Positions 48,465-57,887 of a stretch of 64,000 nucleotides of DNA are shown piece by piece. The stretch is from positions 1,054,001-1,118,000 of the forward strand of contig OZ255824.1 of the NCBI GenBank assembly GCA_965277495.1, read 5' to 3'. A model generated the notes under the pieces. The model ran no database searches and had not been told where the DNA came from. It saw only the letters and a list, made by a program, of their open reading frames with translations. How positions within the stretch are numbered: position 1 is the first letter of the stretch; each line of letters begins with the position of its first letter. This stretch comes from CAHJXG01 sp965277495. GTDB lineage: Bacteria; Pseudomonadota; Alphaproteobacteria; Acetobacterales; Acetobacteraceae. A program made the position numbers and the translations under genes.

Positions 48465-50711
48465 ATGAAAACTCGCACCGCCCTGTTGCTGACGACAATC
48501 CTGGGTGTCTCGTCCGTCACCACAGTGTCCGCTGCTGGCCCCGGGCCGGCGGCCACCCCGGCGCCAAGGGTGCATTTGGGCGCCGGCACGGACGACGCGG
48601 GCGGCCCGGAGCTGACGCTGCCAGACCTCGATGTCGTCAGCCGCAAGCTGGACCAGGCGCGCAGCCAACTGCAGCCCAACCTCGGCGCCACGACGTACAG
48701 CTTCAGCCGAGGAACCATCGAAGCCCTGCCGCAGGGCGACAACGCGCCGCTGAACCAGACGCTGCTGCAGGCGCCCGGCGTGGCGCAGGACAGCTTCGGC
48801 CAAATCCACGTCCGCGGCGACCATAACGAGGTGCAGTTCCGCCTTGACGGCGTGCAGCTTCCCGAGGGCCTGGCCGTGTTCGGCCAAACGCTCCAGACCC
48901 GCTTCGCCCATTCGTTGTCCTTGATCACCGGGTCGCTGCCGGCCCAGTACGGCTTCAACACGGCGGGCGTGGTCGACATCACCACCAAATCGGGCCGCAC
49001 CGACCCCGGCGGCGAGATCTCCATCTACGGCGGCGCGCGGGACTACTTCCAGCCGAGCATCACCTTCGGCGGCAGCACAGGCGCCATAGACTACTTCTAC
49101 ACCGGCGACTTCCTGCACAGCCGGGTCGGCATCGAGAACCCGACGGGCAAATTCAACGCGGTCCACGACCTGTCGAACCAGGCCCACGGCCTCGCGCACA
49201 TCTCCGGGCTGATCGACGCCACGACGCGGATCAGCCTGCTGGCCGGCTATTCCAACGAGTTCTTCCAAATACCGAACAACCCTGGCCAGTCACCCTCGAT
49301 GGGCCTGTCGGTCAACGGCCTCGGCGATTTCAACAGCTCAACCCTGACGCAGCACCAGCGCGAGATCACGGACTTCGGCATCCTGTCGCTGCAGAAGCAG
49401 TGGGGCGCGCTGGACGTGCAGACCTCCGTGTTCACCCGTTACAGCAGCCTGTATTACACGCCGGACCCGATCGGCGACTTGCTGTTCAACGGCGTGTCGC
49501 AAACCGCCGCCAGGTCGCTGCTGTCGACCGGCGAGCAGACGGATGCCAGTTGGCGGGTGAACGAGCGGCACACGATCCGCGCCGGGTTCCAGGTGCTGGG
49601 CGAGCGCAACGTGTCCCGGACTGATTCGCTGCTGCTTCCCGCGCTTGGCGGATTGGGCGGAAGCCTGCAGGGCGGCGGGATCAGCTCCACCATACAGCCG
49701 GCCGGCGGCACGACGCCCGCGTCCGACAGCCCGTTCAACATCCACGACGGCAATGGCAAGACCGGGACGCTGTTCGGCGTCTACGTGCAGGACGAATGGC
49801 GGGTGACGCCGAAGCTCACGATCAATTACGGACTGCGTTTTGACCAGGTGAACGAATACACCAACGAGAACCAGGTCAGCCCGCGCATCAATGCCGTCTG
49901 GCGTCCGTTCGAGGGCACGACGGTGCATGGCGGCTACTCGCGGTATTTCACCCCGCCGCCCTTCGAGCTGGTGTCCGGCAACACGGTCAACCAGTTCGCC
50001 GGCACCTCGGCGGCGCCGGAGGTGACGCGGAACAGCACGGTGAAAGCCGAACGCGACAACTACTTCGATGCCGGCATCGACCAGGTGATCCTGCCCGGCC
50101 TGCGCGTGGGCGTGGATGGCTATTACAAAGATGCCCACAACCTGATCGACGAGGGGCAGTTCGGCGCACCGGTCATCCTGACCGCGTTCAACTACCGCAA
50201 AGGCCAGGCCGGCGGCGTCGAGTTCAGCGCGTCGTATGACCACGGGCCGCTGTCGATGTATGGGAACGCCGCGTATTCCCGCGCAATTGGCAAGGGCATC
50301 GTCTCGTCCCAGTTCAACTTCAGCGCGGCCGATTTGCAGTATATCAGCGGACGCTGGATTCACCTCGACCACGACCAGCGCTGGACCGGCTCGGCAGGCG
50401 CCGCATACACCTTGTTCGAGGGCACGCGTGCGCCGGCGCGGCTGTCCGCCGACCTGCTGGTGGGCAGCGGCCTGCGTGCCAGCACTGCGGACGTGCCGAA
50501 CGGCCGCGCCTTGCCGGGCTATTACACGTTCAATCTGTCGGCGGTGCAGACGATCAAGACCGGCTACATCGGCCAGACGCAGCTCCGCCTGGACGTCATC
50601 AACCTGCTGGACCGCAAATACGAGATCCGCGACGGAACCGGCGTAGGCGTCGGCGCGCCGCAGTTCGGCCTGCGGCGCACGATACTCGCCGGCGTCGCGC
50701 AGCGGTTTTGA
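48465..50711 (+). CDS. TonB-dependent receptor
   Basis: A 748-residue outer-membrane receptor. The signal peptide ends near residue 23 (TILGVSSVTTVSA). LPDLDVVSRK may be the TonB box. The plug domain reads LLQAPGVAQDSFGQIHVRGD and EVQFRLDGVQLPEG, and the barrel ends with AGVAQRF, the usual terminal Phe. ATG 48465 is the start with the signal peptide. With a Zur-like regulator and tonB beside it, it may take up zinc or a zinc chelate; sequence alone does not settle the ligand. There is no His-rich loop of the ZnuD type that I can see. Confidence 0.9.
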   Translation: MKTRTALLLTTILGVSSVTTVSAAGPGPAATPAPRVHLGAGTDDAGGPELTLPDLDVVSRKLDQARSQLQPNLGATTYSFSRGTIEALPQGDNAPLNQTLLQAPGVAQDSFGQIHVRGDHNEVQFRLDGVQLPEGLAVFGQTLQTRFAHSLSLITGSLPAQYGFNTAGVVDITTKSGRTDPGGEISIYGGARDYFQPSITFGGSTGAIDYFYTGDFLHSRVGIENPTGKFNAVHDLSNQAHGLAHISGLIDATTRISLLAGYSNEFFQIPNNPGQSPSMGLSVNGLGDFNSSTLTQHQREITDFGILSLQKQWGALDVQTSVFTRYSSLYYTPDPIGDLLFNGVSQTAARSLLSTGEQTDASWRVNERHTIRAGFQVLGERNVSRTDSLLLPALGGLGGSLQGGGISSTIQPAGGTTPASDSPFNIHDGNGKTGTLFGVYVQDEWRVTPKLTINYGLRFDQVNEYTNENQVSPRINAVWRPFEGTTVHGGYSRYFTPPPFELVSGNTVNQFAGTSAAPEVTRNSTVKAERDNYFDAGIDQVILPGLRVGVDGYYKDAHNLIDEGQFGAPVILTAFNYRKGQAGGVEFSASYDHGPLSMYGNAAYSRAIGKGIVSSQFNFSAADLQYISGRWIHLDHDQRWTGSAGAAYTLFEGTRAPARLSADLLVGSGLRASTADVPNGRALPGYYTFNLSAVQTIKTGYIGQTQLRLDVINLLDRKYEIRDGTGVGVGAPQFGLRRTILAGVAQRF

Positions 50712-50731
50712 CCATCGGCAAGGACCGGCCG

Positions 50732-50945
50732 TCACTCGGCGAGCGGGAGGGGGATGGTCGTCAGCACGGCCATGGGACGGCTCCAGGTTGAAGCGGATGG
50801 CGTAGTCGTGCTGCTCGTCGGTTTCGTCGAACAGGGTCAGCCACTTGTCCCCTTGCGCCCGGTGGAGCCGCCGAGCTCGAAGCGGCGCCCTGGACTGCCC
50901 GTGGCGTCCGGCTGCCGGTCGGGGCGCAGCCGAAGCCGGACAGGA
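50732..50945 (-). pseudogene. Frameshifted gene remnant downstream of the LysR gene
   Basis: Three consecutive minus-strand segments look coding but lie in different frames. The first reads RLRPDRQPDATGSPG and RRFELGGSTGRK, the second KWLTLFDETDEQHDY and AIRFNLEP, and the third AVLTTIPLPLAE before a TGA at 50732-50734. Codon third positions stay G/C-rich within each segment, as in real genes. I read it as the decayed 3' end of a gene whose family I do not recognise. It explains most of the 255-base gap between the receptor and the LysR gene. Confidence 0.35.
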
Positions 50946-50966
50946 CCGGTGCGCAACCCCGCCCTC

Positions 50967-51845
50967 TCAGGCGCCCTCGGGTTCCCCTCGTATTTGCGCC
51001 GCGGCCATGCGCACGATCGTCACAAAAGCTTCCAAGGGCGCATCGCTCGGATCGGCTCGCTGATCGATCACATAATCCAGCGTTCCGAGTTGCGGCAGGC
51101 CAAGATCGGGCGGAAGCTCCTGCAGATGCGGCGGCACGAAGTGGCGGCCGAACGCAGCAATGCCGAGGCCAGCCTCGACGGCGGCGACGATGCCGAGCAA
51201 GCCGGTGCTCTGCGTCACGATGCTCCAACGCCGCCCACCGTTTTGCAGGGCCGCCAATGTCAGGTCCCGCGTCTCGCTAGGCGCCGGGTAGGTGGCGAGA
51301 GGCACACTGCCGGCTTCACCGATCGCCTCCGGACGCCCGACCCAAACGAGCGGCTCCCGCCAGAGCAAGCCGCCTTTCTTTCGGCCTGGCAGCCGTTTCG
51401 CGACGACCACGTCCAGGTCACCGGCATCGAGGGCGTTGAGCAGGCTCGTACTGAGGCCGGTCTCGAAGGTAAGCTCAAAGCGTGGATGCTGCTTCTGGAA
51501 TACGGCGAACACGCTGGCGAGCTTGGCCGTAGCGAAGTCCTCGACGACACCGAGGCGAAGCGAGCCGTTCAGGGGCGGTTCCGAGAATTGGCGCCTTGCT
51601 TGGTCGGCCAGCGCGAGCATCGAACGGGCGTAGATCAGCGTCGCCTCGCCGGCCTGCGTCAGCTTAACGCCGCGGCCATGACGCTCCAGCAGAGTGCGTT
51701 CGAGCCGCGTCTCGAGCCGCTGGACTTGTTGGCTGACAGAGGACTGCGCGAGGCCGAGCGTTTCCGCGGCTTTGGTGAAACTGCCGGTGCGAGCCACTGC
51801 CTCGAAGGCCCGCAACTGGACGAGATCAAAGGGGTCGACAGTCAT
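50967..51845 (-). CDS. LysR-family transcriptional regulator
   Basis: A 292-residue regulator. The N-terminal winged helix-turn-helix is LVQLRAFEAVARTGSFTKAAETLG followed by AQSSVSQQVQRLETRLER, and the rest is the periplasmic-binding-like effector domain (LRLGVVEDFATAKLA, GLGIAAFGRHFVPPHLQ). ATG 51845 (MTVDPFDLVQLRAF) is the family's start; the open frame upstream is intergenic. It is divergent from the malic-enzyme run, so it probably controls that run in response to an organic acid. Confidence 0.9.
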   Translation of the reverse strand: MTVDPFDLVQLRAFEAVARTGSFTKAAETLGLAQSSVSQQVQRLETRLERTLLERHGRGVKLTQAGEATLIYARSMLALADQARRQFSEPPLNGSLRLGVVEDFATAKLASVFAVFQKQHPRFELTFETGLSTSLLNALDAGDLDVVVAKRLPGRKKGGLLWREPLVWVGRPEAIGEAGSVPLATYPAPSETRDLTLAALQNGGRRWSIVTQSTGLLGIVAAVEAGLGIAAFGRHFVPPHLQELPPDLGLPQLGTLDYVIDQRADPSDAPLEAFVTIVRMAAAQIRGEPEGA

Positions 51846-52223
51846 CACGTTCTCCGATAGCAGCCAATGTGTTTTGCGATAGTAGATAATACGTCCGCGA
51901 TGCAGGCAATTAGCGTAAAAGCGAGCCGACACCCAAGTGCTCGCAGGATTTTCCTGACGCAAACCGGTCAAATTGGCTGAATTTCCATACAGGTTACTTG
52001 GACCAGGCGACCACACGCCGAACGTCGCAGCAAGATCGCGATAGCTCAAATCGCCGGGCTCACGTTACCGCCGCACCACTAACGGAGCCGCAACGCCTTT
52101 GTGCGAGGCCGCCGACCGATCCGAACGCCGCCTTGATCGTTTGCGCTCCGCAGTCGACGGGAGCGCCCGCCCGGCAAATTTGATGACGCCGCAATAATCA
52201 CCCCACCTCCCGGAGAAACCACG
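51846..52223. promoter_or_regulatory. Divergent control region, LysR / malic enzyme
   Basis: A 378-base gap between divergent genes, the normal place for LysR binding. GCGAT-N7-ATCGC (52038-52054) is an exact five-base-arm dyad about 170 bases before the malic enzyme. No classical T-N11-A box stands out clearly. The part next to the LysR gene is AT-richer (TAGTAGATAATACG). Neither strand has a convincing gene. The malic enzyme ATG has GGAG ten bases before it. Confidence 0.4.
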
Positions 52224-53867
52224 ATGGACCAAAATGTCACCCATGCTGGCCTGGCCGGCGCCGCGCTGCTCAACGACCCGATCCACACCAAGGATACAGC
52301 CTTCAGCGCCGCGGAGCGCAAGGCGCATAGGCTGGAGGGCCTCCTGCCCCATTCGGTCGAGACGCTGGACCGGCAGTTCGAGCGCGCCATGCTCCAGTTT
52401 GACCAAAAAGACTCCGACATCGAACGCTACGTCTACCTGACGAGCCTGAGCGACCGGAACGAAACGCTGTTCTACCGCGTCATCATGTCCGACCCGAAAC
52501 GCTTCGTCCCCATCGTCTACGACCCGACCATCGCGGAAGCGTGCCTGAAATTCGGTCATATCTATCGCCGGGCAAAGGGCATGTACGTCTCCATCGACAT
52601 GCGTGGCCGGGTGGCCGAGGTGCTGCGCAATTGGCCAATCCCTGACGTGCACACCATCTGCGTCAGCACCGGCGGACGCATCCTCGGGCTGGGCGACCTC
52701 GGCACCGACGGCATGGGCATCCCGATCGGCAAGCTGCAGCTCTACACAGCCTGCGCCGCCGTGCCGCCGGACGGGATGCTGCCGATCCTGCTCGACATCG
52801 GCACCACCAACGCGGGCTACCGGGCCGACGCGCTCTATCTCGGCCTGCGCCAGCTCCCGCCATCCGACGAGGAACTCAACAGCTTCGTCGACGAGTTCGT
52901 GGCGGCGGTGCAAGAGGTGTTCCCCGGCTGCTGCATCCATTTCGAGGACTGGAAGGGCACCGACGCGCTGCGGATGCTGGACCGCTACCGCGACAAGATC
53001 CTTTGCTACAACGACGACATCCAGGGCACCGCGTCCGTCACCATCGCCGGGTTGATCACGGCGCTGGAGATCAAGGGCGAAGAGCTGGTCGATCAGAAGT
53101 ATCTGTTCCTCGGCGCTGGCTCGGCGGGCCTTGGCATCGGCAACCTGATTGCCTCGGCGATGATGGCCAAGGGCCTTTCGGAGAAGGACGCCCGCGGCCG
53201 CATCAGCATGATGGACATCAACGGCCTAATCGAGCCGTCGCGCAAGGACCTGAACCAGTGGCAGAAATCCTACGCCCACGAGGCTGAGCCGACCAAGGAC
53301 CTCGTGAAGGTGATCGAAACGTTCAAGCCGACCGTCCTGATCGGCGTCAGCACGTCGGGCGGCGCCTTCACGCAGGCCGTGGTCGAGGCGATGTGCAAGC
53401 TGTCTGCGCGGCCCATCATCTTCCCGCTCAGCAACCCGACCGACAAATGCGAGGTGCTGCCCGGCAAGGCCTACGAGTGGTCCAAGGGCGCGGTGCTGTA
53501 TGCGTCCGGCGTGCAGTTCGACGACGTGACCTACCAGGGCAAGACCTACCATCCCGGCCAGGCCAACAACTTCTACATCTTCCCCGCGGTCGGCCTCGCC
53601 ACTTATTGCGCCAAACCCTCCCGGCTGACCGACGATTGCTTCATCGCCGCCGCCGAGGCCAGCGCCGACCAGGTCGGCGACGACCTGCGGAACAAGGGCA
53701 TGCTGTTTCCGTCGCAGGCGAACATTCTGGAAACCGAGATCACGACCGCGGTCCGGGTGGTCGAGTTCATGTTCGACAAGGGACTCGCCACCGTGGAGCG
53801 GCCAAAGGACATCCGCGCCTTCGTCGAGAGCAAGCTTTATAAGCCAAGCTACGCCGGGGAGGCCTGA
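52224..53867 (+). CDS. maeA: NAD-type malic enzyme
   Basis: A 547-residue enzyme that decarboxylates malate to pyruvate. It is of the large SfcA/MaeA type. Seen: YDPTIAEACLKFGHIYRRAKG, SVSTGG-like VSTGGRILGLGDLG (substrate), EDWKGTDALRMLDRYRDKI, CYNDDIQGTASVTIAGL (metal Asp), FLGAGSAGLGIGNL (NAD) and FPLSNPTDKCE. It opens the run controlled by the divergent LysR gene and is followed two bases later by fumarase, so the pair turns fumarate into pyruvate. NAD preference is inferred from subfamily. Confidence 0.93.
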   Translation: MDQNVTHAGLAGAALLNDPIHTKDTAFSAAERKAHRLEGLLPHSVETLDRQFERAMLQFDQKDSDIERYVYLTSLSDRNETLFYRVIMSDPKRFVPIVYDPTIAEACLKFGHIYRRAKGMYVSIDMRGRVAEVLRNWPIPDVHTICVSTGGRILGLGDLGTDGMGIPIGKLQLYTACAAVPPDGMLPILLDIGTTNAGYRADALYLGLRQLPPSDEELNSFVDEFVAAVQEVFPGCCIHFEDWKGTDALRMLDRYRDKILCYNDDIQGTASVTIAGLITALEIKGEELVDQKYLFLGAGSAGLGIGNLIASAMMAKGLSEKDARGRISMMDINGLIEPSRKDLNQWQKSYAHEAEPTKDLVKVIETFKPTVLIGVSTSGGAFTQAVVEAMCKLSARPIIFPLSNPTDKCEVLPGKAYEWSKGAVLYASGVQFDDVTYQGKTYHPGQANNFYIFPAVGLATYCAKPSRLTDDCFIAAAEASADQVGDDLRNKGMLFPSQANILETEITTAVRVVEFMFDKGLATVERPKDIRAFVESKLYKPSYAGEA

Positions 53868-53869
53868 CG

Positions 53870-55327
53870 GTGTTCGGCATGGCCAAGGGCCACGCGTTGC
53901 AGGACCTGCCGATCGGCATCGATGCACAGGGGGAGCGCACCGAAACGGACAGCATGGGCAGCGTGAAGGTCCCGGCAGACCGCTACTGGGGCGCCCAAAC
54001 CCAACGCAGCCTGATCCATTTCTCGATCGGCAACGACCGCATGCCGAAGGAGGTCTATCACGCCTATGGGTTGGTGAAAAAGGCGGCGGCGCTGGTCAAC
54101 CAGGCGGACGGGCGGCTCCCGGACTGGAAGGCGGCGGCGATCGTGCACGCGGCGGACGAGGCTATCGCGGGCAAGCTCGATGAGGATTTCCCGCTGTATG
54201 TCTGGCAGACGGGATCGGGCACCCAGTCCAACATGAACATCAACGAGGTGGTGTCGAACCGTGCCATCCAACTGCTCGGCGGCGAGCTGGGCAGCAAGGC
54301 GCCGGTGCATCCGAACGACGACGTCAACATGGGGCAGTCGAGCAACGACACCTTCCCGACCGCGATGAATGTCGCCGCGGTCAAGGAGCTGGACGACCAC
54401 TTGCTGCCGCAGCTCGACGCATTGGCGAAGTGCATCGAGGTGAAGTCGGCCGATTGGCAGGACGTGGTCAAGATCGGCCGCACCCACTTGGAAGATGCGG
54501 TTCCCTTGACCGTGGGGCAGGAGTGGTCGGGCTACGCCCATCAAATCCGCGACGCGATGGCGGACGTCAGGCATGCGCGTGCCGGGTTGATGGAATTGGC
54601 CATCGGCGGCACGGCGGTGGGCACGGGGTTGAACGCGCCGCCGGGCTTCAGCGTGAAGGTGGCGGCCAAGATCGCCGAACTGACGGGTCAGCCCTACGTC
54701 ACTGCGCCCAACAAGTTCGCCGCCCAGGGCTCGCTGGACGCGATGGTCCGGGCCAACGCGTCGCTGCGGGGGGTCGCGGTGGCGCTGATGAAGATTGCCA
54801 ACGACATGCGCTGGCTGGCCTCCGGCCCGCGCTGTGGGTTTGGCGAGCTGCTGCTGCCCGAAAACGAGCCCGGCAGCTCCATCATGCCCGGCAAGGTCAA
54901 CCCGACGCAGTGCGAGGCGATCGTCATGATCGCGATCCAGGTGATCGGCGACGACAACGCGGCCGCGATCGCCGGCAGCCAGGGCAATTTCGAGCTGAAC
55001 GCGATGCGTCCGATCATCATCAACAACTTCCTGCACTCGGCACGCATCCTCGCCGACGGGTCGGAAAAGTTCCGGCTCTACTCGGTCGAGGGCACCAAGC
55101 TCAACGAGAAGCGGATCGCGAAGTATGTCGAGGAATCGGTCATGCTGGTGACCGCGCTCAGCCCGGTGATCGGCTACGACAAGGCGTCCAAGATCGCGCA
55201 CATGGCGATGGACGACGACCTCACGCTCAAGCAGGCCGCGGTCAAGTCGGGCGACATCAGCGAGAAACAGTTCGACGAGGTAGTGGACGCCCGCAAGATG
55301 GTCGGCGACGGCGTCGCCGGGGCCTGA
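53870..55327 (+). CDS. fumC: Fumarate hydratase, class II
   Basis: A 485-residue iron-free fumarase. Signature GSSIMPGKVNPTQCE is intact, with GRTHLEDAVPLTVGQEW, TGSGTQSNMNINEV and HPNDDVNMGQSSNDTFP in the usual order; the last two form the active site. GTG 53870 is chosen because GGGGAGG ends seven bases before it; the ATG at 53879 is too far from that site. The N-terminus is about 20 residues longer than in E. coli FumC. It pairs with malic enzyme to form pyruvate from fumarate. Confidence 0.94.
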   Translation: MFGMAKGHALQDLPIGIDAQGERTETDSMGSVKVPADRYWGAQTQRSLIHFSIGNDRMPKEVYHAYGLVKKAAALVNQADGRLPDWKAAAIVHAADEAIAGKLDEDFPLYVWQTGSGTQSNMNINEVVSNRAIQLLGGELGSKAPVHPNDDVNMGQSSNDTFPTAMNVAAVKELDDHLLPQLDALAKCIEVKSADWQDVVKIGRTHLEDAVPLTVGQEWSGYAHQIRDAMADVRHARAGLMELAIGGTAVGTGLNAPPGFSVKVAAKIAELTGQPYVTAPNKFAAQGSLDAMVRANASLRGVAVALMKIANDMRWLASGPRCGFGELLLPENEPGSSIMPGKVNPTQCEAIVMIAIQVIGDDNAAAIAGSQGNFELNAMRPIIINNFLHSARILADGSEKFRLYSVEGTKLNEKRIAKYVEESVMLVTALSPVIGYDKASKIAHMAMDDDLTLKQAAVKSGDISEKQFDEVVDARKMVGDGVAGA

Positions 55328-55364
55328 CCGGCGCGCCGCAATCCCGCAGGACACGAGGACGCCC

Positions 55365-57095
55365 ATGAGCAAGACGAACGTTGCCGAACTCATCATCCAG
55401 GCGCTGCACCAGGCCGGGGTCGAACGGATGTATGGCGTTGTGGGCGACAGCCTCAATGCCGTGACCGAGGCATTGCGCAAGCAAGGGACCATCGACTGGA
55501 TTCATACCCGCAACGAGGAAGCGGCGGCGTTCGCGGCGGGGGCGGAGGCGCACTTGACGGGGTCGCTCGCGGTATGCGCCGGCAGTTGCGGGCCGGGCAA
55601 CCTCCACCTCATCAACGGGCTGTTCGACTGCCATCGGTCCCGAGTCCCGGTGCTCGCCATCGCCGCGCAGATCCCAAGCGCCGAGGTCGGACGCGGCTAT
55701 TTCCAGGAAACCCATCCACAGAACCTGTTCCAGGAATGCAGCCACTTCTGCGAACTCATCTCCACCCCTGAGCAGCTCCCAGGCGTGCTGGAGCGGGCGA
55801 TCCGCACTGCAGTGGGGGAGCGGGGCGTGTCGGTCATCGTGGTGCCCGGCGATATCGGGATGATGACGGTCCCGGACGCGGCCAGGCTGTCGCCATCGCT
55901 GGTCCCGGCCCCGCCGCTGGTCCGCCCGCGTGACCGGGAGCTGGATGAACTCGCCAAGATGCTGAACGAGCGGGCGCGCGTGACGCTGCTGTGCGGGCGC
56001 GGCTGCTTCGGGCAGCATCAACCGCTGATGCGGCTCGCCGATGCGCTGAAATCACCGATCGTGCACGCGCTGGGCGGCAAGGAGGGAGTCGAGTGGGACA
56101 ACCCGTTCGATGTCGGCATGACCGGGCTGATCGGCTTCAGCTCCGGCTACCACGCCATGATGGACTGCGACATGCTGCTGATGCTGGGGACGGATTTTCC
56201 GTACCGGCAGTTCTACCCGACGGACTCCAAGATCGCCCAGGTGGACCTGCGCGCGTCGAACCTGGGCAAGCGCTGCCGGCTCGACCTTGGCCTCGTCGGC
56301 GATGTCGGCGCGACCATCGAGGCGTTGCTGCCGCGGCTGGAGCCCAAGACGGACCGGGCGCATCTCGACGACAGCCTGTCGAACTACGTCAAGGCGCGCG
56401 AGGGACTGGACGAGCTCGCCACGAGCCGTCCTGGGCACAAGCCGATGCACCCGCAGTTCGTGGTCAAAACGATCAGCGAGCTCGCGTCCGACGACGCCGT
56501 GTTCACCTGCGACGTCGGCGAGCCGACGATCTGGGCGGCGCGCTACCTGAAGCTGAACGGCAAGCGGCGGCTGATCGGGTCGTTCAATCACGGCTCCATG
56601 GCCAACGCCATGCCGCAGGCGATCGGCGCCCAGGCGGCGTATCTCAACCGACAGGTCGTCTCGTTGTCCGGCGATGGCGGCTTCGCGATGCTGATGGGCG
56701 ACCTCTTGACCTTCGTGCAGCATAAGCTGCCGGCGAAGATCGTCGTGTTCAACAACGGCGTGCTCGGCTTCGTGGCGATGGAGATGCAGGCGGCCGGGTT
56801 CCTGGAGACGGGCGTCAACCTGGACAACCCGGACTTCGCGGCAATGGCGAGCGCGGCCGGGTTCTTCGCCAGGCGGGTTGAGGACCCAGCGGACCTCGCC
56901 GACGCGGTAAGGGCCGTGCTCGACCATGACGGCCCGGCGCTGCTCGACGTGGTCACCGCCAAGCATGAGCTGTCGATGCCGCCCACAATCGGCATCGAGC
57001 AGATGAAGGGGTTCTCGCTCTGGGTCGCCAAGGCGGTGCTGGACGGACGCGGCAGCGAGGTTCTCGACCTGGCCCGCACCAACCTGTTCCGCTGA
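55365..57095 (+). CDS. poxB: Pyruvate dehydrogenase (quinone), PoxB type
   Basis: A peripheral membrane flavoenzyme using TPP and FAD to convert pyruvate to acetate and CO2 with electrons to ubiquinone. The 576 residues align throughout with E. coli PoxB (572): GVVGDSLNAVTEALRKQGTI, AVCAGSCGPGNLHLINGLFD, GYFQETHPQNLFQECSH, DVGMTGLIGFSSG, GSFNHGSMANAMPQAIGAQ, and the TPP site GDGGFAMLMGDLLT. The C-terminal lipid-activated tail is present (GFSLWVAKAVLDGRGSEV). It drains pyruvate from the malic enzyme and LutABC. Confidence 0.95.
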   Translation: MSKTNVAELIIQALHQAGVERMYGVVGDSLNAVTEALRKQGTIDWIHTRNEEAAAFAAGAEAHLTGSLAVCAGSCGPGNLHLINGLFDCHRSRVPVLAIAAQIPSAEVGRGYFQETHPQNLFQECSHFCELISTPEQLPGVLERAIRTAVGERGVSVIVVPGDIGMMTVPDAARLSPSLVPAPPLVRPRDRELDELAKMLNERARVTLLCGRGCFGQHQPLMRLADALKSPIVHALGGKEGVEWDNPFDVGMTGLIGFSSGYHAMMDCDMLLMLGTDFPYRQFYPTDSKIAQVDLRASNLGKRCRLDLGLVGDVGATIEALLPRLEPKTDRAHLDDSLSNYVKAREGLDELATSRPGHKPMHPQFVVKTISELASDDAVFTCDVGEPTIWAARYLKLNGKRRLIGSFNHGSMANAMPQAIGAQAAYLNRQVVSLSGDGGFAMLMGDLLTFVQHKLPAKIVVFNNGVLGFVAMEMQAAGFLETGVNLDNPDFAAMASAAGFFARRVEDPADLADAVRAVLDHDGPALLDVVTAKHELSMPPTIGIEQMKGFSLWVAKAVLDGRGSEVLDLARTNLFR

Positions 57096-57130
57096 GCGGC
57101 ACGGCTACGGCGAATACAAGGAGAGACGGG

Positions 57131-57874
57131 ATGCGCGTTGGACTGTTCGTTCCATGCTACGTCGACGCCTTTGAGCCCGACGTCGGCATCGCGACGCTTG
57201 AACTGCTCGAACGGTTCGGGCTTGAGGTGGACTACCCGTACGACCAGACCTGCTGCGGGCAGCCGATGACCAACACCGGTTGCCATGCGGAATCCGCGGC
57301 GACGGAGGCGCTGTTCGTCAAGAACTTCGCGCCCTACGACTATGTGGTTGGCCCGTCCGGCTCGTGCGTCCACCAGGTGCGCTACAACCTCGATGCCATC
57401 GAGCAAACCGACGAGGTGAAGCAGGTCCGCGCCAAGACGTTCGAACTGGTCGAGTTCCTGCACGACATCCTGAAAGTCGATGCGTTCCCCTGGGCCGAGT
57501 TCCCGCACAAGGTGGCGCTGCACAACAACTGCAACACGCTGCGCGGCCTTAATATCGCCAGCATGTCGGAGCTGCGGGAAGACTATTTCTCCAAGCCGCT
57601 CGATTTACTGAAAAAGGTCCGCGGCATCGAGTTCGTGGAGCTGGCGCGCCCTGACGAATGCTGCGGGTTCGGCGGCACGTTCTCCGTGTTCGAGGAGGGC
57701 GTTTCGGCCAAGATGGGGCACGACAAGGTCCGCGACCAAATGCAGAGCGGGGCGCAATACGTCACTTCGTCCGACAGCTCGTGCCTGATGCATCAGCAAG
57801 GCTGCGCCGACCGGGCCGGGATTGCGGTCAAGCACATCCACATCGCGAAAATCCTCAACGGGGCACGGGCATGA
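57131..57874 (+). CDS. lutA: L-lactate utilization protein LutA (Fe-S)
   Basis: A 247-residue subunit with two CCG domains: YDQTCCGQPMTNTG and PDECCGFGGTFSVFEEG, the cysteine-rich motifs of heterodisulfide-reductase-like and glycolate/lactate oxidase subunits. VGLFVPCYVD at the start and SSDSSCLMHQQG are also family-like. With LutB and LutC it oxidises L-lactate to pyruvate using a non-flavin route. Ribosome site AAGGAGAG precedes the ATG. The gap to lutB is 13 bases. Confidence 0.93.
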   Translation: MRVGLFVPCYVDAFEPDVGIATLELLERFGLEVDYPYDQTCCGQPMTNTGCHAESAATEALFVKNFAPYDYVVGPSGSCVHQVRYNLDAIEQTDEVKQVRAKTFELVEFLHDILKVDAFPWAEFPHKVALHNNCNTLRGLNIASMSELREDYFSKPLDLLKKVRGIEFVELARPDECCGFGGTFSVFEEGVSAKMGHDKVRDQMQSGAQYVTSSDSSCLMHQQGCADRAGIAVKHIHIAKILNGARA

Positions 57875-57887
57875 TCGGGACACGGGC

